Assembly (NCBI GenBank): GCA_000802095.1
Contig: JUEB01000011.1
Location: forward strand, 282,911-346,910
DNA length: 64,000 nt
Direction of reading: 5' to 3'
Source: Peptococcaceae bacterium BICA1-7
GTDB lineage: Bacteria > Bacillota > Desulfotomaculia > Desulfotomaculales > Desulfocucumaceae
This document shows, piece after piece, positions 16,024 through 23,654 of this stretch; position 1 is the first letter of the stretch; the number at the start of each line of letters is the position of its first letter. A model generated the notes under the pieces. It saw only the letters and a list, made by a program, of their open reading frames with translations, was not told the DNA's origin and ran no database searches. The position numbers were made by a program, and so were the translations under genes.

Positions 16024-17142
16024 TTACGGGAGCCTGTCCGGGTCATTTTGGATACAGCAGATTGGCTTTCCTTTGTACATATGGTCAACGCATTTGTTAC
16101 ACGAGATGCATTTTGCCTTCTTGTGCTCATTGTTTTTCCATTCATTAATCAGGCCTGGCTCACATATAAGGGGACGGCATAGAGACACCAGATCCGCCTC
16201 TCCATTTTGAATGATCTTCTCCATAAGATATAAGGTTCTTAACCCGCCAACCATCATTATCGGAATATCTATACGGCTTTTAATATCCCGGCACCAGTCA
16301 CGGTAGTAAGCCTCTTTGTTTGGACTATTGATATGGGCCCTGTATTCAGTGCCTTCATATCGCTCACCTCTTAAACCCTGGCTGATCTCCAGAGCATCAT
16401 ATCCCAGCTGTGCCATTTGCAAGGCGGCCTGTTTCCCTTCATTAAATTCAAGCCCGCCAATAAACCCATCCTGAACACCGATTTTAATAAATAACGGGTA
16501 ATCCCGGCCAACTTTCTTCCTGATGTCTTTATATATTTCGCTATGAAAACGAAGTCGGTTTTCAAGACTCCCTCCCCACTGATCCTGTCTGCGGTTTGTA
16601 TAAGGTGAAAGAAACTGACTTAAAAGGTACGCATGGGCTCCGTGAACCTGGATGGCGTCAAACCCGGCTTCTTTTGCCCTTTTTGCTCCATCTCCAAAGG
16701 CCTTAATGATCTCCCAGATTTCTGCTTCAGTGATTTCCCGGTGTTCACCCCTGTAAAAAGGATCATTTTCAATAATTGATGGAGCTAAAGGAATAATACT
16801 TTTTGTTCTGACGTATTTTGCTTCTCTGCCGCCATGAAAAAGCTGCAGGGCAATTTTAGCTCCTCTTTCATGCACTGCATTTGTTAATTCTTTAAAGCCT
16901 GGGATAAATCTGTCTTCCGCTATTGAATTTTGAAATGGGGATATCTGACCGGTATAGTGAACATAAGCTATACCGGATACTATTAAACCCACACCGCCAC
17001 CGGCAAGTTCAGTCAAAAGTTTTCTTTGCCCTGCGGAAACATAACCGCCTTCATCAGCAAAACCGTCATAGGTAGCCGAGCGGACAAACCTGTTTCTTAT
17101 CTTTATATTTTTTAAACTAGCAGGTTCAAATAGAATACTCAT
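16024..17142 (-). CDS. NADH:flavin oxidoreductase, old yellow enzyme family
   Basis: A 372-residue FMN TIM-barrel enzyme. The N-terminus LFEPASLKNIKIRNRFVRSA and the segments HGGREAKYV, VHGAHAYLLSQFLSP and NRRQDQWGGSLENRLRF are typical of OYE/2,4-dienoyl-CoA reductase N-terminal domains. A C-terminal cysteine set CISCNKC ... CC is similar to the 4Fe-4S ligand region of dienoyl-CoA-reductase-type members, but the second FAD/NAD domain is absent. Substrate unknown. The gene is monocistronic in appearance. Confidence 0.87.
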   Translation of the reverse strand: MSILFEPASLKNIKIRNRFVRSATYDGFADEGGYVSAGQRKLLTELAGGGVGLIVSGIAYVHYTGQISPFQNSIAEDRFIPGFKELTNAVHERGAKIALQLFHGGREAKYVRTKSIIPLAPSIIENDPFYRGEHREITEAEIWEIIKAFGDGAKRAKEAGFDAIQVHGAHAYLLSQFLSPYTNRRQDQWGGSLENRLRFHSEIYKDIRKKVGRDYPLFIKIGVQDGFIGGLEFNEGKQAALQMAQLGYDALEISQGLRGERYEGTEYRAHINSPNKEAYYRDWCRDIKSRIDIPIMMVGGLRTLYLMEKIIQNGEADLVSLCRPLICEPGLINEWKNNEHKKAKCISCNKCVDHMYKGKPICCIQNDPDRLP

Positions 17143-17200
17143 AGAGAACCTCCACCTATTAACATTAAAACCTGTCTCCTAAAGCCACCAATCTATGTTG

Positions 17201-17959
17201 CTAGACCGGCGCCACCCCCAATTCCACCAGCAGGTCACTGAACACCCTGCCCAGGGACTGCTTTATGACCAGTTCAGCCCTGTCATCCCAGGGAGTGGGG
17301 TCCCGGTTTATGATCACCAGCCTTCTGGCATATTGGGGCAGTCCGGCCACAGGGAGCACCTGGAGGCTGCTGCCGGCCACTATCAAAAGCTGGCAGCCGG
17401 TCAATGCCTTTTCAGCCTTATAATAGTCCCTGCTCATGGGGTCCTCGAAAAGCACCAGATCGGGGCGCAGAGTCTCCCCGCACTCTACGCAGCGAGGAGG
17501 GTTTTCCCCTTTGTCATACAATTGGTAAAGAAATTCCACCGGGTAACTTTCCCCGCACTCTACGCAGCGGCAGGTGCGCAGGTGCCCGTGCACCTCCCAC
17601 ACCCTGCGGCTTCCTGCCTTCTGGTGCAGGCTGTCTATATTCTGGGTAATGGTGCCCACGATGAGCCCTTCCCTTTCCAGGGCGGCCACAGCCCGGTGGG
17701 CGTCGTTGGGATCAGCCTGGGCAATAGCCCTCCACCTTTTCAGGTTTAAGTCATAAAATGCTGCCGGATCCCTGCGAAAAGCGCTGAGACTGGCAGCCTT
17801 TACCGGGTCCAACTGAGCCCACAGGCCAGTGCCCGGACTTCTGAAATCAGGTATGCCGCTTTCAGTGCTGATACCCGCGCCGCTCAAAACAAAGCACGGG
17901 CTGTGTCCCTTTATCAGCCCGGCCAGGGCGGCTATCTTTTCATGATAGTCTCGCGTAAT
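17201..17959 (-). CDS. Sir2-type NAD-dependent protein deacylase (sirtuin), AUU start proposed
   Basis: A 252-residue sirtuin that removes acyl groups from lysines using NAD. Motifs: SGAGISTESGIPDFRS, TQNIDSLHQKAGS, the catalytic His in EVHGH, zinc ligands CRCVEC/CVECGE, and GSSLQVLPVAG. The nearest canonical in-frame start (TTG 17887) would remove the first Rossmann strand. Upstream codons translate as IAALAGLIKGHSPCFVL, a normal Sir2 N-terminus, and the only start with a ribosome site (GGGAGG, six bases) is ATT at 17957-17959, the rare initiator known from infC. It could deacylate targets of the AcuA acetyltransferase encoded 2 kb away. Confidence 0.85.
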   Translation of the reverse strand: MTRDYHEKIAALAGLIKGHSPCFVLSGAGISTESGIPDFRSPGTGLWAQLDPVKAASLSAFRRDPAAFYDLNLKRWRAIAQADPNDAHRAVAALEREGLIVGTITQNIDSLHQKAGSRRVWEVHGHLRTCRCVECGESYPVEFLYQLYDKGENPPRCVECGETLRPDLVLFEDPMSRDYYKAEKALTGCQLLIVAGSSLQVLPVAGLPQYARRLVIINRDPTPWDDRAELVIKQSLGRVFSDLLVELGVAPV

Positions 17960-17979
17960 GACGCACCTCCCTAAATTCC

Positions 17980-18007
17980 GGAATTGGGAATTGGGGATTG
18001 GGAATGA
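17980..18007. repeat. 7-bp periodic intergenic repeat, locus 4
   Basis: Four units in register: GGAATTG, GGAATTG, GGGATTG, GGAATGA. It lies just upstream of the sirtuin ribosome site. Confidence 0.75.
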
Positions 18008-18018
18008 CCAATAACCAC

Positions 18019-18088
18019 CCCGATCGGGGACATTATCCCGATCGGGGACATTATCCCGATCGGGGACATTATCCCGATCGGGGACATT
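18019..18088. repeat. 18-bp tandem repeat, 3.9 copies
   Basis: Unit CCCGATCGGGGACATTAT, identical in copies 1-3 and cut short in copy 4. Each unit contains the palindrome CCCGATCGGG. It runs into the hairpin GGGGACATTCCTGTCCCC. Confidence 0.9.
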
Positions 18089-18112
18089 CCTGTCCCCAAA
18101 GGAATACCCTAA

Positions 18113-18174
18113 CTTCAGCAGGTGTGTCCCCTTTCCTTGTGGAGGAATGCATCATCTTCAGCAGGTGTGTCCCC
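18113..18174. repeat. 19-bp direct repeats next to the tandem array
   Basis: CTTCAGCAGGTGTGTCCCC occurs at 18113-18131 and 18156-18174, 43 bp apart. The GTGTCCCC ends match the GGGGACA words of the neighbouring array, so the whole block looks like a REP-type element. Confidence 0.8.
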
Positions 18175-18184
18175 ATTCCTTATT

Positions 18185-18209
18185 AAAAAAACCGCAGTCC
18201 TGCTGCGGC
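18185..18209 (-). terminator. Terminator of the zinc-ribbon protein gene
   Basis: Read on the minus strand: stem CCGCAG/CTGCGG with a 5-nt loop followed by seven T, 12 bp after the stop codon. Confidence 0.8.
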
Positions 18210-18220
18210 TTTCTAAACTG

Positions 18221-18625
18221 TTAGTCAGTTTCCGTTGTCATACTTTTACCGCAATAAGGGCAAAATTTCCCTCCGGAGGGGAGTTCCATATTGCAATCCT
18301 GGCACGTAAGTGTCTTTGGCTGCATCTTCTCAATCTGTTTTTCCAGTGCATTCATTTCTTCTTCCAGCCTGGCGGTACTCTGGCACAGGCGGTCGATTTC
18401 CTCGTCCATGTCGGCAGCACCTTTAAATTTCTGGTATACTACCGCCCCCAGGCCGGACAGATTGTTCTCCAGTTCCTTTTCCAGCTTGTTCAACTCAAAT
18501 TTTAGTTTTGTCACCTCCAGGATTTCGCCCGATTTGCGTGATACCTCCTTGGCCATATCACCCAACTCCCTGGCCTTACCCTGCAGCCCCTTGGCCTTTT
18601 CTCCCACCTTTTGGAAAAAATCCAT
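18221..18625 (-). CDS. Coiled-coil protein with C-terminal zinc ribbon
   Basis: A 134-residue protein. Residues ~10-100 are charged and helical, with heptad-like segments (KLKFELNKLEKELENNLS, RLEEEMNALEKQIEKM). The C-terminus is a zinc ribbon with two C-x-x-C pairs (CQDC, CPYC). Such proteins are common and uncharacterised in Clostridia. The ATG follows a GGGAGGTGG site; an in-frame start ten codons upstream has none. No function can be assigned. Confidence 0.75.
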   Translation of the reverse strand: MDFFQKVGEKAKGLQGKARELGDMAKEVSRKSGEILEVTKLKFELNKLEKELENNLSGLGAVVYQKFKGAADMDEEIDRLCQSTARLEEEMNALEKQIEKMQPKTLTCQDCNMELPSGGKFCPYCGKSMTTETD

Positions 18626-18724
18626 TTTAAAAACCACCTCCCGGTACTTATCCATTTTTTATGGCGGCCGGCCTCCATTTGCCGGAAATATTTTAAAGGT
18701 AAAAAACTTAGCAGCAAAGAATAA

Positions 18725-19018
18725 TTATACAGTCAGTCCTTCAATCTTTGCCCTGCCCGACGTAGATACTATAACCGGGAAAAAGGACACGAAGCCAGGG
18801 CGCAGATAAAATTTGGGGATTATGTGGCCTGTGCTCAGCCAGCCCAGTCTGATAAGAGAATTTAAAAGCTCAATGGCCCCTTCTTCATCCAGTCCCAGTT
18901 TTTCCATGATCCTGGGCATTGCCTGATCAGGAAGACAGTTGGAAAGCTGCACTGCATAAATCTGGCAAAGGCTTTTTTTCAGCCTTTCTTCATCGAAGTC
19001 AACAATTTTAACACTCAT
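18725..19018 (-). CDS. Conserved hypothetical protein
   Basis: A 97-residue protein that I do not recognise. The N-terminal half is acidic and helical (VDFDEERLKKSLCQIYAVQL), then EKLGLDEEGAIELLNSLIRLGWLS resembles a small helix-turn-helix or helical bundle. The C-terminus is hydrophobic beta-like (FVSFFPVIV). No signal peptide or cysteines pattern. ATG start behind CGAGGTG. Confidence 0.6.
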   Translation of the reverse strand: MSVKIVDFDEERLKKSLCQIYAVQLSNCLPDQAMPRIMEKLGLDEEGAIELLNSLIRLGWLSTGHIIPKFYLRPGFVSFFPVIVSTSGRAKIEGLTV

Positions 19019-19146
19019 AAAAAGCACCTCGTCTGCTATTTCTATCTTACCACCATTTTACCCAATTTTTTATAGTAATTTAAGGTTAAGAGATAAACAT
19101 TTTACCACGGCCCGGTACAATACTATATTGGAGAAGGTGATTTAAG

Positions 19147-19974
19147 ATGCTGGCCCTGCGCCACTGCCACTGGCATACATCGGTACAGGTTTCCGGACCT
19201 GAAAGCATTATCGGCGTCACCACTTGTGTTTCTACCGGAAAGGAGTGCTCAGCATCCCTTTTGGTAAACAAAAAATCCTTTTCTATTGAAAAAGCCCGCT
19301 GGGAAATATACCGCGGCCCTGACGGACCGGTAAGCATGGATATAGAGGGCCTCAAAGGGGTGGAGGCATATATGGGGTCCGGGGCCGCCCTGCGCAGCGC
19401 CCTGTCAGGCTGCAGCGCGGCTGAGGCACTACCCCTTATGACTGAGACGGTAAGGGGCATAATACAGGCAGAAACCTTTTTGTTCAGGGAAAGAGGCTTT
19501 AAAGACAGCCAGAGCTATGATGAGTACTGGAACTCCATGTATGCCGGCAGCTGCAGATATTACAGCAACCTGGACAGGGTCACCACCCGCTGGGAAGATT
19601 ACATAGCGGGCCAGGAAAGATTCGGATCCCTGTACAACAAATTTAAGACAGTTTCTGTGTCCAGAGACGGGGGAGCCCTGCATGCAGCGGCCTCTATGTC
19701 TGACTCCTTCCACGAGGTGGGCATAGACGCCCGACTGGATTTAAAAACAGGAGTCCTTACCGAGGCGCGCTGCCGCCTTCTCAGGGGACCGGATCAAGTC
19801 TGCTGCGAAGCCGCGGAATTTTCCTCAAACCTGCTGGGTAAATGTATTGCCAGCCTTTCCAAAAAGGAGATGGCGGCAGCCCTGGCGGGAGGCAGCGGAT
19901 GTGTCCACATAATCGACACATGGAACGACCTGGCCCTTGTTTTAGGAGAAATATTAAGGGAAACTGACTTTTAG
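19147..19974 (+). CDS. DUF2889-like protein
   Basis: A 275-residue protein without a signal peptide. The C-terminal pattern PDQVCCEA ... LLGKCIASLSKKEMAAALAGGSGCVHIIDTWNDLA resembles the end of DUF2889 proteins, whose function is unknown; the match was made by eye and is moderate. The ATG follows GAAGGTG. It starts divergently from the 97-residue gene, with about 130 bp for promoters between them. Confidence 0.6.
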   Translation: MLALRHCHWHTSVQVSGPESIIGVTTCVSTGKECSASLLVNKKSFSIEKARWEIYRGPDGPVSMDIEGLKGVEAYMGSGAALRSALSGCSAAEALPLMTETVRGIIQAETFLFRERGFKDSQSYDEYWNSMYAGSCRYYSNLDRVTTRWEDYIAGQERFGSLYNKFKTVSVSRDGGALHAAASMSDSFHEVGIDARLDLKTGVLTEARCRLLRGPDQVCCEAAEFSSNLLGKCIASLSKKEMAAALAGGSGCVHIIDTWNDLALVLGEILRETDF

Positions 19975-20101
19975 TTGCAGCTACTATTACTTCAATATGT
20001 TTTGAATATTTAAAACTTTACCACTTGATGCAGCACTATTGTAAAAGTAACCCAGTACCCATATAATAGGGTTAATTAACCCAAGGTAAACATTAATTGA
20101 G

Positions 20102-20743
20102 ATGGTGATAAATTTGCACACCAACAGTTTTAATTTTGATACTCCGAAAGGACTGGCCCATATAGAGGGACCTGTCAGCGGGGAATATATTGAGTCTCTT
20201 GTAATGAACCAGAGCCTCAGAAACTTCAGACCTCCGGACAAACAAAAGGAAGCTCTGGTCAGAATCACCGGCATGACTGACGCTATGGTCTATATAGCCC
20301 GGCATGAAAGTGAGCTTATAGGCTATGTCACCTTTCACAAGGCTGATGAGTACACCCGCTGGAGCAGGCATCCCAGGATCCTGGAGATGGGCGGCATAGA
20401 AATAAGCCCCGACTGGAGAAAGTGCGGCATCGGTGACAATCTAATGAGGGTGGCCTATGCAGACAAAAGCCTTGATAACTTTATAGTAATTACCATGGAG
20501 TACTGCTGGCACTGGGATTTGAGAAACTCAAGCCTGGACGTCTGGGCATACCAGAAGATGCTCACCAAGCTCTTCGCCAGGGTAGGCCTAATAAAAATAT
20601 CCACCGATGACCCGGACATATTAGAGCACCCGGCAAATGTACTGATGGCCAAGATAGGCAGTAATGTTACCAGGGAAGACCGGCTTAGATTCGAGGCCAT
20701 GAAGTTTCTGGGCAAGCTTGGATCATCAGTGGAACTGATGTAA
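20102..20743 (+). CDS. acuA: AcuA-type GNAT protein acetyltransferase
   Basis: A 213-residue protein collinear with Bacillus AcuA, which acetylates and inactivates acetyl-CoA synthetase. Matching segments are AHIEGPVSGEYIESL, FRPPDKQKEALVRI, ILEMGGIEISPDWRKCGIG (acetyl-CoA loop), EYCWHWDLRNSSLDVW and STDDPDILEHPANVLMAKIG. A TTG at 20114 has a better ribosome site (GATGGTGAT) and would give the shorter N-terminus MHTNSFNFDT; the ATG is kept with reservation. No acuB or acuC is next to it, but a sirtuin is 2 kb away, forming a possible acetylation/deacetylation pair. Confidence 0.87.
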   Translation: MVINLHTNSFNFDTPKGLAHIEGPVSGEYIESLVMNQSLRNFRPPDKQKEALVRITGMTDAMVYIARHESELIGYVTFHKADEYTRWSRHPRILEMGGIEISPDWRKCGIGDNLMRVAYADKSLDNFIVITMEYCWHWDLRNSSLDVWAYQKMLTKLFARVGLIKISTDDPDILEHPANVLMAKIGSNVTREDRLRFEAMKFLGKLGSSVELM

Positions 20744-20765
20744 AAAGGCTTATGGGTATTACTCC

Positions 20766-20807
20766 CGGTCGGAATACAGAATTCAGAAGTCAGAATTCAG
20801 AATATTA
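20766..20807. repeat. 7-bp periodic intergenic repeat, locus 5
   Basis: Units CGGTCGG, AATACAG, AATTCAG, AAGTCAG, AATTCAG, AATATTA in register. This is the opposite orientation to locus 6, 80 bp away, so the two can pair around the terminator between them. Confidence 0.85.
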
Positions 20808-20832
20808 AAGTCTTCCCGGCAGACAAGTATTT

Positions 20833-20860
20833 AAAAAGCCCGCAGCGCTGCGGGCTTTTT
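20833..20860. terminator. Bidirectional terminator between acuA and a convergent gene
   Basis: A perfect 28-bp palindrome: five A, GCCCGCAGC, its complement, five T. It works in both directions for acuA (plus) and the hypothetical gene (minus). Confidence 0.85.
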
Positions 20861-20885
20861 GTTATTGTAAGAAATGCCTTCACCA

Positions 20886-20913
20886 TTCTGAATTCTGGGT
20901 TCTGTATTCCTCC
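20886..20913. repeat. 7-bp periodic intergenic repeat, locus 6
   Basis: Units TTCTGAA, TTCTGGG, TTCTGTA, TTCCTCC in register; inverted relative to locus 5. Confidence 0.8.
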
Positions 20914-20933
20914 GCCTTCAAGGCATTTTATTG

Positions 20934-21500
20934 TCAATTTATGGCCTTTACTCTTTCTTTCAGCTCGGCAAGCCCTGTTTCAAACCTTTCGTTCAGCTGT
21001 CTCAGCACATTGGACCACTCTTCCCTGAACTCCATTATTTCCTGATCCCTGCCCCGGGTGGGCCTGCCCCTGTTCATCTGGCTGCGATTTTCAAAATCCT
21101 GCTTAAATCTGTCTCTGGTCTGCTCTAAAGACTGACGATAGTAATTTAAAAGCTGATCCATTTCCCCAAGAATATCAGAGGCCTGCTTTTTATCTTTCTT
21201 AATGGCTATAATCCCTTCCATGGCTCTTCTGTTCAGGTCATCCGCAGACTCATCCGCAGAAAGGGCCAGGTTCAGCAAAAGCACCTCCTGGCAGCCCTCA
21301 ATAACATATGTCCTGGATTCGCTGGAAACATCGTCCAGGGCTCCTTTTATATCGTAGCCCGCATTATTGATATAAGCTGCAGCAATGGCCCTTCCTCTGG
21401 GCATCTGCTCCATCCGTTCAATCTCATCCAGGGGTATTTCCCTGAAAGTGGCCGCTCTTTCCAGCGCCTTTTCCAGTGCTGTTTTTATCTTTCCTTCCAT
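20934..21500 (-). CDS. Hypothetical helical protein
   Basis: A 188-residue protein that I do not recognise. It is strongly helical and charged. Residues 1-110 read as a compact helical domain (MEGKIKTALEKALERAA ... GCQEVLLLNLAL). The rest is coiled-coil-like (MDQLLNYYRQSLEQTRDRF, NVLRQLNERFETGLAELKERV). There is no signal peptide or membrane segment. The ATG follows GAAGGAG. Upstream lie two adjoining palindromes that may control it. Confidence 0.65.
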   Translation of the reverse strand: MEGKIKTALEKALERAATFREIPLDEIERMEQMPRGRAIAAAYINNAGYDIKGALDDVSSESRTYVIEGCQEVLLLNLALSADESADDLNRRAMEGIIAIKKDKKQASDILGEMDQLLNYYRQSLEQTRDRFKQDFENRSQMNRGRPTRGRDQEIMEFREEWSNVLRQLNERFETGLAELKERVKAIN

Positions 21501-21597
21501 ATCAATCTCCTTCCATATATCAGGAATATACCAGGGCTTGACCGCCAGCTCCCGCCGGACGGGAATATGTATAGGCCCGTGATCAGCATTTCCTATA

Positions 21598-21622
21598 ATA
21601 GTATACTATAATTGTACAATTA
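21598..21622. promoter_or_regulatory. Two adjoining perfect palindromes in an AT-rich promoter region
   Basis: ATAGTATACTAT (21598-21609) and TAATTGTACAATTA (21609-21622) share one base. They overlap possible -10 sequences of the minus-strand gene ending upstream at 21500, so they could be operators. The rest of 21501-21799 holds the leader of the SLH gene, and no gene. Confidence 0.4.
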
Positions 21623-21757
21623 ATCCCTTTAAAGCAATAAATATTCTGCTCTCCCGACAGCAGCACTGCCGTCTATCTTAAAAGAAGCCTGCAAAAATAA
21701 GAAGGTTTTTAAAGAAAAAATATAGAAATATAGATCCGTTAGCAAATAATATTTGTG

Positions 21758-21797
21758 GGCCGAGGGATAATCGGCCTCTATCATTGATGGAGGATAG
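21758..21797 (+). promoter_or_regulatory. Hairpins in the SLH-protein leader
   Basis: GGCCGA/TCGGCC with a 7-nt loop is followed by CTATC/GATAG, whose loop holds the GGAGG ribosome site. They could modulate translation of the SLH gene; no known riboswitch class was recognised. Confidence 0.35.
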
Positions 21798-21799
21798 CT

Positions 21800-22945
21800 A
21801 TGAGTAAAAGAATTATGCAGGCCATGGCTCTTGTTATGATGCTGCTTTTTACGGCGCCGGCCCTTGCCGATGATATAAAAAAGGAATTTACTGATCTCCC
21901 CGATGACCACTGGGCAGCCGGCATGATCTACAATCTGGTAGGAAGGCACTGGCTCACCGGGTACCCTGACAATACTATCCGCCCTGATCAAAAAGTTACC
22001 AGGGCTGAGCTGGCCGCCATGATAGCCAAGGCAGCGGGGATAAATGAACCCGCTCCGCAGAATCCCTCTTTAGCCGATGTTCCCGGGGATAAATGGTATT
22101 TCACACCGGTGGAGGCTTCAAAGGCATTCTTTTCAAAAGACTCTTCCCTTTCAGCGGGGAATTTTCGCCCGGAGGATACCGCCACCAGGCAGGAGGCCAT
22201 CTCGGCCATAGCCATGGCCAGCAGCCTCCCTGATTCAGACACCGGGCAGCTGGAAAAATACAGCGATTACCAGAGTATATTGCCGGAATACAGGGGCATC
22301 ATTTCCTCTGCAATCAATAAGGGAATTGTCAAAGGATATCCTGATGGGACTTTCAGCCCCGACGGCCAGCTGACCAGGGCCGAGGCAGCAGTTATGATCG
22401 ATAACGCCTTCCTGGAAGAGGAGGTCCCCGCACCGGAACAGGACATTGAAAGAATACTAAATGCCATTCCGCTAAAGGCCTTTTCCAAAACTCCGGAAGA
22501 ATTTAAACCAATTCTGGATAAACTGGAAGAACTTAATAGCTTTGATTTAGTAAACCTTGAACTCTATATAGATGAGATCGCCCCCTCAGGTGATGAGAAT
22601 AGTAAATCAATTGTTGTTTTCGCCAGGGTGGATCCGTTTAAATATGCCACTTTCTCAGATGGCATCTTCAAAGCCAATTCGGACAGGGTAAAGAACCACG
22701 CTGAGAAAATAGCGGCTGAGGCCTCCAGTGCGCTCCCCGGGAGAAAAGTTGCCGGGGTTATAGGCTATACCAACCTTAGTTTTAATGCTCAGGCGCCAAG
22801 TATATTCGACAGAGATGGCAATAAATACACCTTCTACTCCCAGGAAGAGGAAGGCTACAGGGTTAAGAGATTTTACGCCGCTTCATCAGCCCTTGACGGA
22901 AATGTTTTGGAAAGCTGGGTGGAAAAGGTGGACGGTAAGGAGTAA
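21800..22945 (+). CDS. S-layer homology (SLH) domain protein
   Basis: A 381-residue exported surface protein. Residues 1-24 form a signal peptide (basic start, LVMMLLF core, ALA-DD cleavage). Three SLH domains follow at about 29-80, 88-140 and 145-200, with the TRAE or TRQE ends (KVTRAELAAMI, ATRQEAISAI, LTRAEAAVMI). SLH triplets bind pyruvylated cell-wall polymer. The C-terminal ~170 residues form an unrecognised domain that includes a YTNLSFNAQAPSIF stretch. ATG start behind GGAGG. It is transcribed alone. Confidence 0.9.
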   Translation: MSKRIMQAMALVMMLLFTAPALADDIKKEFTDLPDDHWAAGMIYNLVGRHWLTGYPDNTIRPDQKVTRAELAAMIAKAAGINEPAPQNPSLADVPGDKWYFTPVEASKAFFSKDSSLSAGNFRPEDTATRQEAISAIAMASSLPDSDTGQLEKYSDYQSILPEYRGIISSAINKGIVKGYPDGTFSPDGQLTRAEAAVMIDNAFLEEEVPAPEQDIERILNAIPLKAFSKTPEEFKPILDKLEELNSFDLVNLELYIDEIAPSGDENSKSIVVFARVDPFKYATFSDGIFKANSDRVKNHAEKIAAEASSALPGRKVAGVIGYTNLSFNAQAPSIFDRDGNKYTFYSQEEEGYRVKRFYAASSALDGNVLESWVEKVDGKE

Positions 22946-22977
22946 TGTTTTCAATAAGCTTTAAGGAAGGCTTACCC

Positions 22978-23020
22978 AAATTCTGAATTCTGTATTCTGA
23001 CTCCTGTCTCCCGACCGGAA
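22978..23020. repeat. 7-bp periodic intergenic repeat, locus 7
   Basis: Units TTCTGAA, TTCTGTA, TTCTGAC, TCCTGTC, TCCCGAC in register; identical over 43 bp to locus 3, nearly 10 kb away. Confidence 0.9.
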
Positions 23021-23512
23021 TTAACCATCCATTGAGGTCTTTTTAAGTTCTTCCCTGAAATTATACTCGGAATATACCTTAATCCCGGCCCTCCGGAGAA
23101 TGGCCGCTGTCACACCGCTGCCGGCTATTTTCCTGCCGCTGAAGGTACCGTCGTAGACAAGGCTGCTGCCGCAGGAGGGGCTTCTTTCCTTCAGTATGGC
23201 TATTTTTATATTGTGATCCTCGGCAATTTTAAGCGTCTCTACTGCTCCCCTAATAAACATCTCAGTACAGTCAACTCCTGAGGGCGTCATAACTCTGGCC
23301 TTCCCGTCAAGTACCCGGTGGCCGTCCCCGCCCAAAGTCTCATTGGGCTCCCTGGGCACTGTGCCGCCCCCCAAAATTTCGGGGCACACCGTTATGGCCC
23401 GGCCTTCCTCAACCATTTTAATAATCTCGGGAACATTGTTGTACGTGCCGTTGTACTTGCACAAAACCCCGGCCAGACAGCCGCTGACCAGTATAAGACC
23501 CTTATCATTCAT
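23021..23512 (-). CDS. DUF523 (TudS-like) protein
   Basis: A 163-residue protein of the DUF523 family. Conserved cysteines lie in SGCLAGVLCKYNG at the start, VCPEILGGGTVPR in the middle and ERSPSCGSS. The family includes the [4Fe-4S] 2-thiouracil desulfurase TudS, so sulfur removal from thiolated nucleobases or a related sulfur or selenium reaction is possible. ATG start without a strong ribosome site visible. The gene converges with the SLH gene. Confidence 0.85.
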   Translation of the reverse strand: MNDKGLILVSGCLAGVLCKYNGTYNNVPEIIKMVEEGRAITVCPEILGGGTVPREPNETLGGDGHRVLDGKARVMTPSGVDCTEMFIRGAVETLKIAEDHNIKIAILKERSPSCGSSLVYDGTFSGRKIAGSGVTAAILRRAGIKVYSEYNFREELKKTSMDG

Positions 23513-23654
23513 AGCTCTCTACCCTCGATTTATTTTCTGCGCTTTCCGGTTAAACCTCAATTAATATACTAAATAATAATTCTTTATGATTTAGCTGTCA
23601 ACGCATGCAGTTTTCTATCTGTCTGCATCATGGATATCGCAACCTGCTATGTCA

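Noticed and set aside
18019..18088. CRISPR array
   Set aside because: Repeats are contiguous 18-bp units without spacers.
17998..18186. ORF with PDRGHY repeats
   Set aside because: It is only the translation of the 18-bp DNA tandem array; no ribosome site.
23021..23512. Further selenoprotein candidates by in-frame TGA in cysteine positions of other genes
   Set aside because: The other Cys-motif proteins (DUF523, NuoE-like, NuoF-like, DGC, polyferredoxin) have intact frames with Cys codons.
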